This document shows positions 15,643 through 23,491 of a stretch of DNA of 43,460 nt, piece after piece (the first letter of the stretch is position 1; every line of letters starts with the position of its first letter). Below the pieces are notes generated by a model. That model made no database searches and had not been told where the DNA came from. It saw only the letters and a list, made by a program, of their open reading frames with translations. The position numbers were made by a program, and so were the translations under genes. Source of the stretch: Pseudobacteriovorax antillogorgiicola. GTDB lineage: Bacteria; Bdellovibrionota_B; Oligoflexia; Oligoflexales; CAIYRB01. Location: positions 1-43,460 of the forward strand of contig CAMAXT010000012.1 of the NCBI GenBank assembly GCA_945862295.1. Direction: 5' to 3'.

Positions 15643-17004
15643 ATGGAAAAAGCTTATGACATCATTGTCGCGGGTGGGGGAGCAGCAGGAGTCTTGGCTG
15701 CAGCACGCCTTGCATTGGCAAATCCAAAGCTGAAAATTATTGTCTTAGAAAAAGAAGCTCATCTAGGTGGCCGTTTAAAATCAACAACCGCAACGGAGCG
15801 CATCTACGGTTACGGACTCAACGCTGTCTCAGACCAACTGTTTCAATTCTGGAATGACATATTTAAAGAAGCAGCCAACGAAACGAACCTTTCTGATCTG
15901 GTACCTGATCGACAAAAGTCCGTAGGTATCCTAGCGGGCAATAAACTCAATCATAGCGATGTCGACCTTTGGTTTTCTGCCAAAGGTGCGCGCCTATTGG
16001 GTGGTTACGCAGCGTCGAGACAGTGGCCGGAAATTGAAGAGATTTTGCAGAAGCATGCTGGTTCTTTAGACGACGACGATGAAGGCGATGATTCGGTTTC
16101 GTTCGATGAAGACGCTCCGGCATCCGCACCGAAGAAAGACGCCCGAGCCGGAGCTTCCCATGCATTTTCTCATTTTTGGAATAAACCACGCAAAGCACCA
16201 GCGGCTGTAGTGCTTGATCATTATAGCAGCGCCTTTGGTATTCCAGATGTCTGGTCCGCAGCACCCTCAGCAATTGCACAACGAGCAGCGTTTCATGCCG
16301 GTGGGTTGCACAGTGGGAACTGGCTCCCAGCTTTCGACGCACTGCAAAATTTAGAGGTCGTGAAAGAGTCGGTTACCTTTGAAACTAACTGCCGCATTGC
16401 AAAAGCTGAAAAGAAAGACGATCAGTGGCAGATAACGTCCGGCTCTGGGACATTTACAGCTCCAAAACTTATCGTCGCCCAGACGCCTTGGCAGGCGGCT
16501 TTTTGGTTGCCGCGTGGATTTTGGCCTGCACATTTGCTGTCGTTGGTTAGTAAAACGAAGCCGGTAAGCGTTGTTGTACTCAGTGAGCAACTCAAAAGAA
16601 CGGACGTCGACATTCCTGATGTCATCATCGTTCCTTCAGAAAAAGTTCAGATTATTAGAAACGGCGAGCGTGATCTTTGTTTTCAAGCAACGATCGATTA
16701 CGAAATGTCTCTGCAAGCACCACCGGTTGTGAAAGCAGTTAAAGCTTTGAAGAGAGCTAGGAAAAAGCTGCAACTGCTGTTTCCTGACGCGGTATCTGAT
16801 ACCGATCATTTCGCCTTGCAGCCAATTGCATGGGCCCAGTCACCGATTTTTTCTGAGAAACGTAACATTGATAAGATGCGTAAAAAAGGCACGACAGGAA
16901 GCGATATCGCTTTTGTTGGTGATGCATACGGAGCCAACTTTGACGGTGACTCCAATTTAATAAGTTCGATCCAAGCGGCGCTCTCTGATGCGGTCGCGGA
17001 ATAA
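15643..17004 (+). CDS. FAD-dependent amine oxidase-like flavoprotein
   Basis: A 453-aa Rossmann flavoprotein. The FAD dinucleotide motif IIVAGGGAAGVLAAARLA is followed by the acidic-ending strand IIVLEKEAHLGGRL, the GGR-containing motif of amine oxidase/phytoene desaturase-type proteins. The C-terminal FAD motif is DIAFVGDAYGANFDG. An acidic insertion (about residues 143-158, DDDDEGDDSVSFDED) with an Ala/Pro/Lys-rich linker breaks the substrate-domain region. The start at ATG 15643 has GGGGAG five bases upstream. The gene is 12 bases before efp on the same strand, so it is almost certainly co-transcribed with it. The reaction and substrate are unknown. Confidence 0.72.
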   Translation: MEKAYDIIVAGGGAAGVLAAARLALANPKLKIIVLEKEAHLGGRLKSTTATERIYGYGLNAVSDQLFQFWNDIFKEAANETNLSDLVPDRQKSVGILAGNKLNHSDVDLWFSAKGARLLGGYAASRQWPEIEEILQKHAGSLDDDDEGDDSVSFDEDAPASAPKKDARAGASHAFSHFWNKPRKAPAAVVLDHYSSAFGIPDVWSAAPSAIAQRAAFHAGGLHSGNWLPAFDALQNLEVVKESVTFETNCRIAKAEKKDDQWQITSGSGTFTAPKLIVAQTPWQAAFWLPRGFWPAHLLSLVSKTKPVSVVVLSEQLKRTDVDIPDVIIVPSEKVQIIRNGERDLCFQATIDYEMSLQAPPVVKAVKALKRARKKLQLLFPDAVSDTDHFALQPIAWAQSPIFSEKRNIDKMRKKGTTGSDIAFVGDAYGANFDGDSNLISSIQAALSDAVAE

Positions 17005-17016
17005 GCGGAGAAAGAG

Positions 17017-17586
17017 ATGATATCTACTTCAGATTTTGGTAAAGGCACTCGTATCCTCATGGAAGGTCAACCTTTCGTGATTATTGAAGTCAGTATGCAG
17101 ACCGCCAGTGGTCGCGCTAGTAACACATTGGTTAAGTTTAAGGCGCGTAATCTTCTGACCGGTAAGCTGACTAGTGAAGCAGTGAAGAACGGGTCCAAAT
17201 TTGACGAGCCAGATCTTCGCTACGGCAATGTTCAATATCTGTTTTCAGAAGCTGAAAATGCAGTATTTATGGATCAGGAATCTTACGAACAATTCAATCT
17301 GTCGCTTGAAGTTATCGGTGAGCAGACGCGCTATTTGTCCGAAGACGTCAAAATAAGAGCGATGTATTTCAATGGTACTCCGGTGAGCATTGAGTTTCCT
17401 TCGCATGTGCCAATTAAAGTTAGCTCTGTCGAGCCCGCAGATCGTGGAAATACTGCCTCCGGACAGATTATGACTAGAGCGGAATTAGAAAATGGCACTG
17501 AATGCCAAGTGCCAACGCATGTAAAATCTGGCGACACGATTCTTATCGCTACGGAAGATCACAGCTTCTATCAGCGCGTTCAATAA
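17017..17586 (+). CDS. efp: Elongation factor P (divergent subclass)
   Basis: EF-P enters the ribosomal E site and relieves stalling at polyproline. Three OB-like domains fill 189 aa, the usual length, with C-terminal family hallmarks SVEPADRGNTASGQ and GDTILIATEDHSFYQ. The KOW-domain loop, normally PG(K/R)G, reads ASGRASNT here, with Arg33 at or near the tip. Arg would exclude the lysyl-lysine route; rhamnosylation would need EarP, not seen in this window. The loop is reminiscent of YeiP/EfpL-like or other arginine-tip subtypes. GGAG is about 8 bases upstream. Confidence 0.9.
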   Translation: MISTSDFGKGTRILMEGQPFVIIEVSMQTASGRASNTLVKFKARNLLTGKLTSEAVKNGSKFDEPDLRYGNVQYLFSEAENAVFMDQESYEQFNLSLEVIGEQTRYLSEDVKIRAMYFNGTPVSIEFPSHVPIKVSSVEPADRGNTASGQIMTRAELENGTECQVPTHVKSGDTILIATEDHSFYQRVQ

Positions 17587-17614
17587 ATAATTTTAAAAAT
17601 GTTTTAAGTACCGA

Positions 17615-18265
17615 TTATCGAGATGTCAAAGTCTCTTTAATCGTGTCTTGCATGCTTTTGCGTTGCCGGCTTCGTCCAGAGGTCAGAATTTTTATTCTGC
17701 TTTCCGACGCAACGATGAATGTCTCGTCTTTGATAAAATTCAGATTGATACGCACATTGTGCCGACTGGATTTAAGGGCGGCATAAAGCAAATCGATACC
17801 GATCGCCGCATCGCTGATGACCGATGCCTTGGTCGCTTTGACGACATCAGGAGCATTGTCGAGAATTTCAGCTGTTAGCTCCATGAGTAGAAAAGGGACT
17901 TCGGCGGCCTTTTTAAAAGCCTCTTGTAACTCAGCTTTTCGAGTCTTTTTTTCTTCATCAGTTGCTTTGGGTAGTTGGTAGCAAGTCATGACTTTTTCAA
18001 ATGCACGCATGTCTTGATCAGCAAGATCTAAAAACTTTCGTCTTGCGCTGGTCATGTAGTTGAGCAACTCATCAAATCTTAGGTTCGGCAACAGCTCATC
18101 GTTTTTTCCCGTCACGCTAAGGCACATAGATAGCAATGCAGCACCTTGGGCTGCACAGATTGCAACAGCAGCCCCGCCTCCTGGCGCGGGCTTATCGCTG
18201 CCAAGATCAGTCATATACTGCTCAACGGTTAATTTGCCAATAGATGGTAATGATGTTTTGGTCAT
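17615..18265 (-). CDS. FTCD-C / FchA-like cyclohydrolase-cyclodeaminase
   Basis: A 216-aa all-helical protein of the formiminotransferase-cyclodeaminase C-terminal family, with the glycine-rich KPAPGGGAAVAICAAQGAA near residues 25-43 and the later KATKASVISDAAIGIDLL segment. Family members remove ammonia from formimino-THF or hydrolyse methenyl-THF to 10-formyl-THF (FchA). It begins 7 bases after the Mtd1-like dehydrogenase stop. Because that enzyme lacks the cyclohydrolase lysine, a methenyl-THF cyclohydrolase role is the best inference. A cyclodeaminase role would need a formiminotransferase partner, which is not adjacent. Confidence 0.78.
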   Translation of the reverse strand: MTKTSLPSIGKLTVEQYMTDLGSDKPAPGGGAAVAICAAQGAALLSMCLSVTGKNDELLPNLRFDELLNYMTSARRKFLDLADQDMRAFEKVMTCYQLPKATDEEKKTRKAELQEAFKKAAEVPFLLMELTAEILDNAPDVVKATKASVISDAAIGIDLLYAALKSSRHNVRINLNFIKDETFIVASESRIKILTSGRSRQRKSMQDTIKETLTSR

Positions 18266-18272
18266 GAACTAC

Positions 18273-19160
18273 CTAATTAATTGCATGGAAGTTGTTATAA
18301 AGGCGCAGCGTATTTCGTAGTGCCATAGTCACAGTCATCGGTCCGACTCGAGGAACAAACGTTCCAGCTTTACCCATAATATCATCACTGAAGTTTTTGA
18401 ATGTTGAAAAATTAATACAGAGCGCATCTTGTTTAATTTCTTTTGCGGTCACGAGCGGAAACTCACGTGAAGGGACACCGGTAATAACGATGTCAGACTG
18501 CGCTAAAGCTTCCTGCCTCGAGAATTTAATTTCCTCAATGGAGCCTTTTTTAAAAACAAGCGGTCCATCGATATCGAAGGAAAAAACGTCAGCACCGTCA
18601 TTGGCAAGCATACTTGCAAGCGGGCGTCCGACGACTTCGCTACGGTTGAAGACAGTGATTTTTTTGCCTTTCAAGGGCGTTGCTCCCGATTGAAAATGCC
18701 CTGCGAGCTCCACCAATTTAACAATGGCAAGCGGGGTGCAAGGTAGGATCGCTTTTTTCGACTGATCTTTATCGACATAACGTTGGTCATGATAAAGGTT
18801 GCGTACCCAAAAACTGTTCATGCCCTCGATGTCTTTTCGGTGGTCAACTAGGTCTTTTATGTAACGGTCCTGCTCGGTGCCAAATATCGGATAGTAAACA
18901 ATGATCCCGTGAATGTTTGGGTCGGAATTTGCTTCGTCGATTTTTTTCTCAAGTGCGAGTCGGTTTTCGTGATGCAGAATGAACTCGATGCCGACATCTT
19001 CGCAACCAATTTTGGTATAGTTTGCGTAGGTCACCGACGGTAAAGAATCGGTTGAAAGAAATCCCGCAAGTTTGAGCGGCGTTTTTTGTTGGGCTATCGA
19101 TTTTTTAATTTCGGCGCGAAAATTTTTTGCAACTTCCCCTGGATCGATGAGCTTTGTCAC
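18273..19160 (-). CDS. Methylene-THF dehydrogenase, yeast Mtd1-like
   Basis: Oxidises 5,10-methylene-THF to methenyl-THF. The Rossmann motif KKITVFNRSEVVGRPLASML, the DIEGMNSFWVRNLYHDQRYVDKDQ and ILPCTPLAIVKLVE segments, and NDGADVFSFDI match the monofunctional NAD-dependent Mtd1 group better than E. coli FolD. In FolD the cyclohydrolase pair is Tyr-x3-Lys. Here the aligned residues are Tyr45 and Thr49 (YANYTK), so the catalytic lysine is missing at that position. GTG 19160 with AAAAGG upstream is preferred to TTG 19187, giving 295 aa. It is followed at once by the FchA-like gene. Confidence 0.85.
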   Translation of the reverse strand: MTKLIDPGEVAKNFRAEIKKSIAQQKTPLKLAGFLSTDSLPSVTYANYTKIGCEDVGIEFILHHENRLALEKKIDEANSDPNIHGIIVYYPIFGTEQDRYIKDLVDHRKDIEGMNSFWVRNLYHDQRYVDKDQSKKAILPCTPLAIVKLVELAGHFQSGATPLKGKKITVFNRSEVVGRPLASMLANDGADVFSFDIDGPLVFKKGSIEEIKFSRQEALAQSDIVITGVPSREFPLVTAKEIKQDALCINFSTFKNFSDDIMGKAGTFVPRVGPMTVTMALRNTLRLYNNFHAIN

Positions 19161-19297
19161 GATTGTGCCTTTTTGGTAAGGGTCCAAAGTGGTTCCTATA
19201 TTACAGGTGACGCCGAGGATCGCAATCGAGATTAGCTGTCCTTTTCCAGATAGTTATGCTACCGGTTTTACTTGGGAAAAATTGATAGGGAGGGTGC

Positions 19298-19633
19298 ATG
19301 CAGAAGGCGAAGTTTGCGACTTTTGTTGAATTTTGGTCATTCTATCTAGCAGAACACAGTTCAGTAGCGAACCGCAGGCTGCACTTTTTCGGCACCAGTT
19401 TAGCGATTTTTATTTTTCTAAATGCGTTTATTTATCTGAAGCCGCACTACCTACTTCTAGCGCCATTGGCAGGTTACCTTTTTGCCTGGATTGGGCACTA
19501 TATCGTCGAAAAAAATCGGCCAGCGACTTTCACCTATCCGCTTTGGTCTTTGCGTGGGGATTTTAAAATGTTCGCCCTAATGCTTACGGGTCGATTAAGT
19601 ACTGAATTAGCAAAATACCGTAAAGTTGCTTAA
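19298..19633 (+). CDS. Mpo1-like (DUF962) membrane protein
   Basis: A 111-aa small membrane protein of the Mpo1/YGL010w family. In yeast Mpo1 is an Fe(II)-dependent dioxygenase of 2-hydroxy fatty acids; bacterial function is not established. The motifs AEHSSVANRRLHFFGTSLA and WIGHYIVEKNRPATFTYPLWSLRGDF are clear, and their His residues are candidate iron ligands. There are two hydrophobic segments (about 34-60 and 61-74). AGGGAGG lies 4 bases before ATG. An oxidase fragment and then an SDR operon follow on the same strand. Confidence 0.82.
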   Translation: MQKAKFATFVEFWSFYLAEHSSVANRRLHFFGTSLAIFIFLNAFIYLKPHYLLLAPLAGYLFAWIGHYIVEKNRPATFTYPLWSLRGDFKMFALMLTGRLSTELAKYRKVA

Positions 19634-19697
19634 CGCACATCAAAGGCGTTTGATATTCCAGTGAATTCTTTATTCTTGCCGTTCGAATCGAGAGTCC

Positions 19698-19841
19698 ATG
19701 TGGGGAAAGATTCACAAAATGACGGCGAAGCAAATTTCCGATCTCTATCCGAAATGGACTGAATTTTCAAATCTAAGAACGAAATTTGACCCTAGTAATA
19801 TCTTTCTTAATGATATGCTCCAATCGTATTTTGTTGGCTGA
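19698..19841 (+). pseudogene. C-terminal remnant of a D-arabinono-1,4-lactone-type FAD oxidase
   Basis: A 47-codon frame reads MWGKIHKMTAKQISDLYPKW, then TEFSNLRTKFDPSNIFLND, then MLQSYFVG. This matches the extreme C-terminus of the sugar-lactone (gulono/arabinono/xylitol) oxidases, where WGK...LYP...F..VR...DP..xFLND is diagnostic. No N-terminal FAD domain is found between the Mpo1-like gene and here. The piece is therefore a deletion remnant, without a ribosome site. The stop is 13 bases before the SDR start. Confidence 0.7.
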
Positions 19842-19854
19842 AGGTGAGTGAACT

Positions 19855-20658
19855 ATGTTTTTTAGAGATCAAGTTGTAGTTTTAACTGGTGCGTCCGAGG
19901 GGATTGGTAGGGCGTTGGCTTTGCAGATTGCTCAGCCAACACTACAAATAGTCGTTGGCGGCAGAAATGCAGCGAGGCTTAATGATCTTAAAAAAGAACT
20001 GGAAGCGAAAGGTGCGGCTTGCACTGTTGTAGTCGGTGACCTCGCAGAGCGCAGTGAATGCCAACGTGTGATCGATACGGCAATCAAAAGCTACGGCCGT
20101 ATTGATACTTTGATAAATAATGCTGGCATCACAATGTGGGCGAATTTTGAAGACACAACAGACCCAAATCTGATTGAGCATGTAATGCGGGTTAATTTTC
20201 TGAGCGCTGCTAATTGTACGCACTACGCATTGCCGCATTTAATCAAATCAAAAGGACGCATCGCTGCAGTTGCAAGCATCGCTGGTATTATTGGTGTTCC
20301 GGGACACACGATTTACGGCGCAAGTAAGCATGCTATGATGGGATTTTTCAATGCACTACGAGTAGAGATGAAAGCAAAGGGTGTCTCGGTAACTATGATT
20401 GCACCGGATTTTGTAAAAACAGAGATTCATGTCCGCGGTCTCGACTCTAAAGGCCAAGCCATGGGTAAACGCATTGACGATAACAACATGAGCGCAGACG
20501 AATGCGCTCGTCTAATGGTGCAAGCAATCGGTAAGCGTCAGAGACTGCTCATAACCTCAGGTCGCGGTAAATTGGCATATACTGTCCGTGATTTGCTTCC
20601 TGGACTTGTCGATTTTATTTCTTTGAAGTCCGTGAAAGGTCATTCACTTTTAGATTAG
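19855..20658 (+). CDS. Short-chain dehydrogenase/reductase
   Basis: A classical SDR of 267 aa. The cofactor motif TGASEGIG is near residue 12, NNAG at about 88, and the catalytic Ser (VASIAGIIG) with YGASKHAMMG near 155-160 gives Ser-Tyr-Lys. VVVGDL follows beta-3, and the GGRNAARL motif after beta-2 favours NADP(H). The sequence resembles DHRS7/YqjQ-like enzymes that reduce keto-lipids or retinoid-like substrates, but this is only suggestive. It is the first gene of a tightly spaced run: the next start is 12 bases beyond its stop. Confidence 0.85.
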   Translation: MFFRDQVVVLTGASEGIGRALALQIAQPTLQIVVGGRNAARLNDLKKELEAKGAACTVVVGDLAERSECQRVIDTAIKSYGRIDTLINNAGITMWANFEDTTDPNLIEHVMRVNFLSAANCTHYALPHLIKSKGRIAAVASIAGIIGVPGHTIYGASKHAMMGFFNALRVEMKAKGVSVTMIAPDFVKTEIHVRGLDSKGQAMGKRIDDNNMSADECARLMVQAIGKRQRLLITSGRGKLAYTVRDLLPGLVDFISLKSVKGHSLLD

Positions 20659-20670
20659 GGAGTGAATTCG

Positions 20671-21864
20671 GTGTTAACGGCTGAATTGCCAGTAGCTAAA
20701 ATTATTAAAACGCGTGCTTTGCAAACAGAGCTTAGCGTTAGCGAAAAATCGCGCTATGCACGTCACCTGCTTTTGCCGGAAATAGGAGAGTTAGGCCAGA
20801 AGGCCCTCAAGTCTTCTCGGGTATTGATTGTGGGAGCTGGAGGCTTAGGGTCGCCGGTTGGGCTCTATTTGGCGGCTGCAGGTGTGGGACATATTAGTCT
20901 TATTGATTTCGATGTCGTCGATCTTACCAACTTGCAGCGCCAGATTCTTTTCGATGAATCTGACCTAGGTAAGCCAAAGGCGGATGCAGCTTGCAAAGCT
21001 TTAAAGGCACTTAATAGTGAAATCGAAGTCGTCGCTCTGAAGCAGAGATTAGGACCGACAAATATTGAAGCGGTCTTTGCCGAGTTTGACGTAATCGTTG
21101 ACGGCACAGACAATTTTTCTACGCGCTATCTTATAAATGACGCCGGGGTCCTACTTGAGAAGCCGGTGGTTTACGGATCTATTTTTCGCTTTGACGGTCA
21201 GGCGTCTCTTTTCTATGCGCCGCATGGTCCCTGTTACCGTTGTCTTTTTCCCAAAGCGCCACCACCCGAGCATGTTCCAAATTGTGCTGAAGGCGGAGTG
21301 TTAGGCGTCTTACCAGGTATTATTGGAGTGATCCAAGCAACGGAAGCGCTAAAGTTGCTGACGGGTGTTGGTGAGTCTTTGAACGGAAGACTTCTTACTT
21401 ATGATGCCGGATTAATGAAGTATAGTGAGTTTTCTTTTAAAAAAGACCCTGATTGCTCTGTCTGCGGTAAAAATCCTATCATCAAGACTTTGAAAGAATC
21501 TGCCGTTTCATGTGGCATCACTACTAGCTCTACTAAACCTGACGACATGAATGAAATCTCAATCGCAGATTTTGAACAGCTTAAGCGCTCTGGCAGGGCA
21601 TTTAAATTGATTGATGTAAGGTCGGCTCAGGAGCGAGCAATTTGTCTTATTCCTGGAGCCGCGCATATTCCGCTGGCCGAAGTAGCTGTGAATCATTCTG
21701 TACTCCAAGGTGATGGACCGATCATTTTTCACTGTAAGAGCGGTCAAAGAAGTCTTTCGGCCGCGAAGGTGCTCATTGCGGCGGGACGAAAAGATGTATT
21801 GAGTTTGAAAGGCGGCATCATCGGCTGGATTAAAGAAACAAAGTCAAAGCAAGCGATTTATTAA
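20671..21864 (+). CDS. MoeB/ThiF adenylyltransferase fused to rhodanese (MOCS3/MoeZ-like)
   Basis: An E1-like enzyme that adenylates, then sulfurates, the C-terminal Gly of a ubiquitin-like sulfur carrier. The ThiF domain has GAGGLG (55-60), DxxDLTNLQRQ (84-91) and the zinc pairs C188-x2-C191 and C262-x2-C265. It is followed by a rhodanese domain (about 294-397) with active-site CKSGQR and Cys355. The length (397 aa) fits MOCS3/Uba4/MoeZ. GTG 20671 with GGGAG eight bases upstream is preferred over GTG 20662. No sulfur-carrier (MoaD/ThiS) gene is in the window, so a role in cofactor, tRNA or cluster-specific sulfur transfer cannot be chosen. Confidence 0.88.
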   Translation: MLTAELPVAKIIKTRALQTELSVSEKSRYARHLLLPEIGELGQKALKSSRVLIVGAGGLGSPVGLYLAAAGVGHISLIDFDVVDLTNLQRQILFDESDLGKPKADAACKALKALNSEIEVVALKQRLGPTNIEAVFAEFDVIVDGTDNFSTRYLINDAGVLLEKPVVYGSIFRFDGQASLFYAPHGPCYRCLFPKAPPPEHVPNCAEGGVLGVLPGIIGVIQATEALKLLTGVGESLNGRLLTYDAGLMKYSEFSFKKDPDCSVCGKNPIIKTLKESAVSCGITTSSTKPDDMNEISIADFEQLKRSGRAFKLIDVRSAQERAICLIPGAAHIPLAEVAVNHSVLQGDGPIIFHCKSGQRSLSAAKVLIAAGRKDVLSLKGGIIGWIKETKSKQAIY

Positions 21865-21885
21865 CATTTCAAAACTGAGTTTATA

Positions 21886-22503
21886 ATGAAAATTTGGCTA
21901 AACATTTTTGGATGCCTCGTTGCATACCTGTCAATGGTTGGTTGTGTGACAGGAACTACAAAAACCAACGATTCAGGAGTTGAGATTACTTATCCCGATC
22001 CAAACGATGACAAAGACACGCCGAAGTTTTGCAATCCAACTGGTAAAAAAGGTCCAGAGCGAGTTAAGTGCTATGAGTTCAATGATGCGATCTATCAGTC
22101 CGTAAATGATGAAGCAAAAAAACGCGAATCTTGGTTTAACTTCGCCCCGGATAATTGGGTTGACAGTACGGAACTGGATCCCAGACGGCTACTTCAAGTC
22201 GTTAAAGTACAAGAGGCCGTTGCTAAGCTTGAAACGCAAGCTTTTGTCGAGATTAGCCTAGCTGAAGCCGAGTATTTTTCTGGGTTGAAACCAGAAATAT
22301 TGAGCTTAAAGCCTTTCCTCGTGCGAAGTCTGGTCTATTTTGAGGAAACAGGTAATTATTCCGTCTTTGAGAAGAATGGATCCATTCTTGTTCGCCATGA
22401 CTCAATAGGTAACACGATTCCAGCAGAAAAGCGCACGGGACTCATTGTATTCCTCGCGAGCCAGCCGAAGGCTGTGTACGTCGATTGCCAGGTCACTGAA
22501 TAG
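21886..22503 (+). CDS. Hypothetical lipoprotein (205 aa)
   Basis: The signal peptide (residues 1-19) ends in the lipobox SMVGC (Cys20), so an envelope location is likely. The mature part is about 185 residues, mostly mixed helix and strand. It carries a KKGPERVKCYEFNDAIYQSV stretch and ends near YVDCQV, so two Cys may pair. No family is recognised. It lies between the MoeB-rhodanese and desaturase genes with gaps of 21 and 13 bases, so it is probably in their transcript. Confidence 0.72.
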   Translation: MKIWLNIFGCLVAYLSMVGCVTGTTKTNDSGVEITYPDPNDDKDTPKFCNPTGKKGPERVKCYEFNDAIYQSVNDEAKKRESWFNFAPDNWVDSTELDPRRLLQVVKVQEAVAKLETQAFVEISLAEAEYFSGLKPEILSLKPFLVRSLVYFEETGNYSVFEKNGSILVRHDSIGNTIPAEKRTGLIVFLASQPKAVYVDCQVTE

Positions 22504-22516
22504 GGAGTCGGCGGAT

Positions 22517-23491
22517 TTGGCACGAAACGACTATCAGATAACAACCAAACTGAACTTTACAGTGTTCATTGCTGCCGTGATGGTGGCATTGACGTGTTTA
22601 ACTCTTGCGTCATCTTCAACGTCAATCTGGATGGTTGTTTTCAATGCTTTTATCTTTTCGTTTGTTGCCAATACACTGTTTTCTCTAATGCACGAAGCGG
22701 TGCATGGCTATCTGTTTACCAATAGAAAGATGAATGAACGAGTGGGACAGATTCTGGCTGGATTTTTTCCGACGTCGTTTACCTTTCAAAGGTTCATGCA
22801 CTTAGGGCACCATAGACGCAATCGAACTGATGCTGAGATGTTTGATCTCTACTACAAAGAAGACAATAAATTACTTAAATGGGCGCAGCTTTACGGCATC
22901 TTCACAGGTCCTTATTGGCTCTTAGTCCCGCTATCAGCCACTTTAGTTGCGGTTTTTCCTTGGTTAAAAAATCCGGATGTCCAAGTGCGGCTTCATTGGC
23001 GATGGTTGGAACGCACAGGCGTTTTTGCAATGACAAGCGGCTTATCGAGAGTGAATGTAAGGAGGATCCAGCTAGAAGTTCTGTTTGGATTTTTATTGCA
23101 TGCTTCGATGTTCTATTTTTTGGATTTAACACTGATTGGTTGGGCTATTTGCTACTTTATGTTTGCTGTGAATTGGGGAGCGCTGCAGTACGCCGACCAT
23201 GCATTTTCTGTTAGGGATATAAAAGATGGTGCCTGGAATCTGCGGGTTTCGACTCCGGTGCGTTGGGTATTTCTAAACTATCACTGCCATTTGGCACACC
23301 ACCAGAATCCGCAAGTCCCTTGGTATCATCTGCCGCTTTTGGTTTCTGCTCAGGATTATCAGCCAACGTTTTGGCAGATTTTCTTCGCGATGCTTAAGGG
23401 GCCGAGGCTTGTTGATGAGCACACCCAACCTGAACTTGACCATGCGTTGGAAAGCGAATTGCAGCAACAAGGGAACCTTAGTCTAACTTAA
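22517..23491 (+). CDS. Membrane fatty acid desaturase / hydroxylase
   Basis: A diiron membrane enzyme of 324 aa, inner-membrane with four or so spans. All three histidine boxes are visible: HEAVH (59-63), HLGHH (95-99) and HCHLAHH (256-262). It could desaturate or hydroxylate acyl or isoprenoid chains; carotenoid ketolase-like and acyl desaturase groups share these boxes. TTG 22517 with GGGAG nine bases upstream is chosen; the reading to 22445 would overlap the lipoprotein gene. Its stop region overlaps the convergent P450 stop by 14 bases, so the two mRNAs can pair at the ends. Confidence 0.85.
   Translation: MARNDYQITTKLNFTVFIAAVMVALTCLTLASSSTSIWMVVFNAFIFSFVANTLFSLMHEAVHGYLFTNRKMNERVGQILAGFFPTSFTFQRFMHLGHHRRNRTDAEMFDLYYKEDNKLLKWAQLYGIFTGPYWLLVPLSATLVAVFPWLKNPDVQVRLHWRWLERTGVFAMTSGLSRVNVRRIQLEVLFGFLLHASMFYFLDLTLIGWAICYFMFAVNWGALQYADHAFSVRDIKDGAWNLRVSTPVRWVFLNYHCHLAHHQNPQVPWYHLPLLVSAQDYQPTFWQIFFAMLKGPRLVDEHTQPELDHALESELQQQGNLSLT

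Noticed and set aside
22510-22530. Second sigma-54-like TTGGCACG before the desaturase
   Set aside because: The required GC doublet is missing at the correct 10-base spacing.
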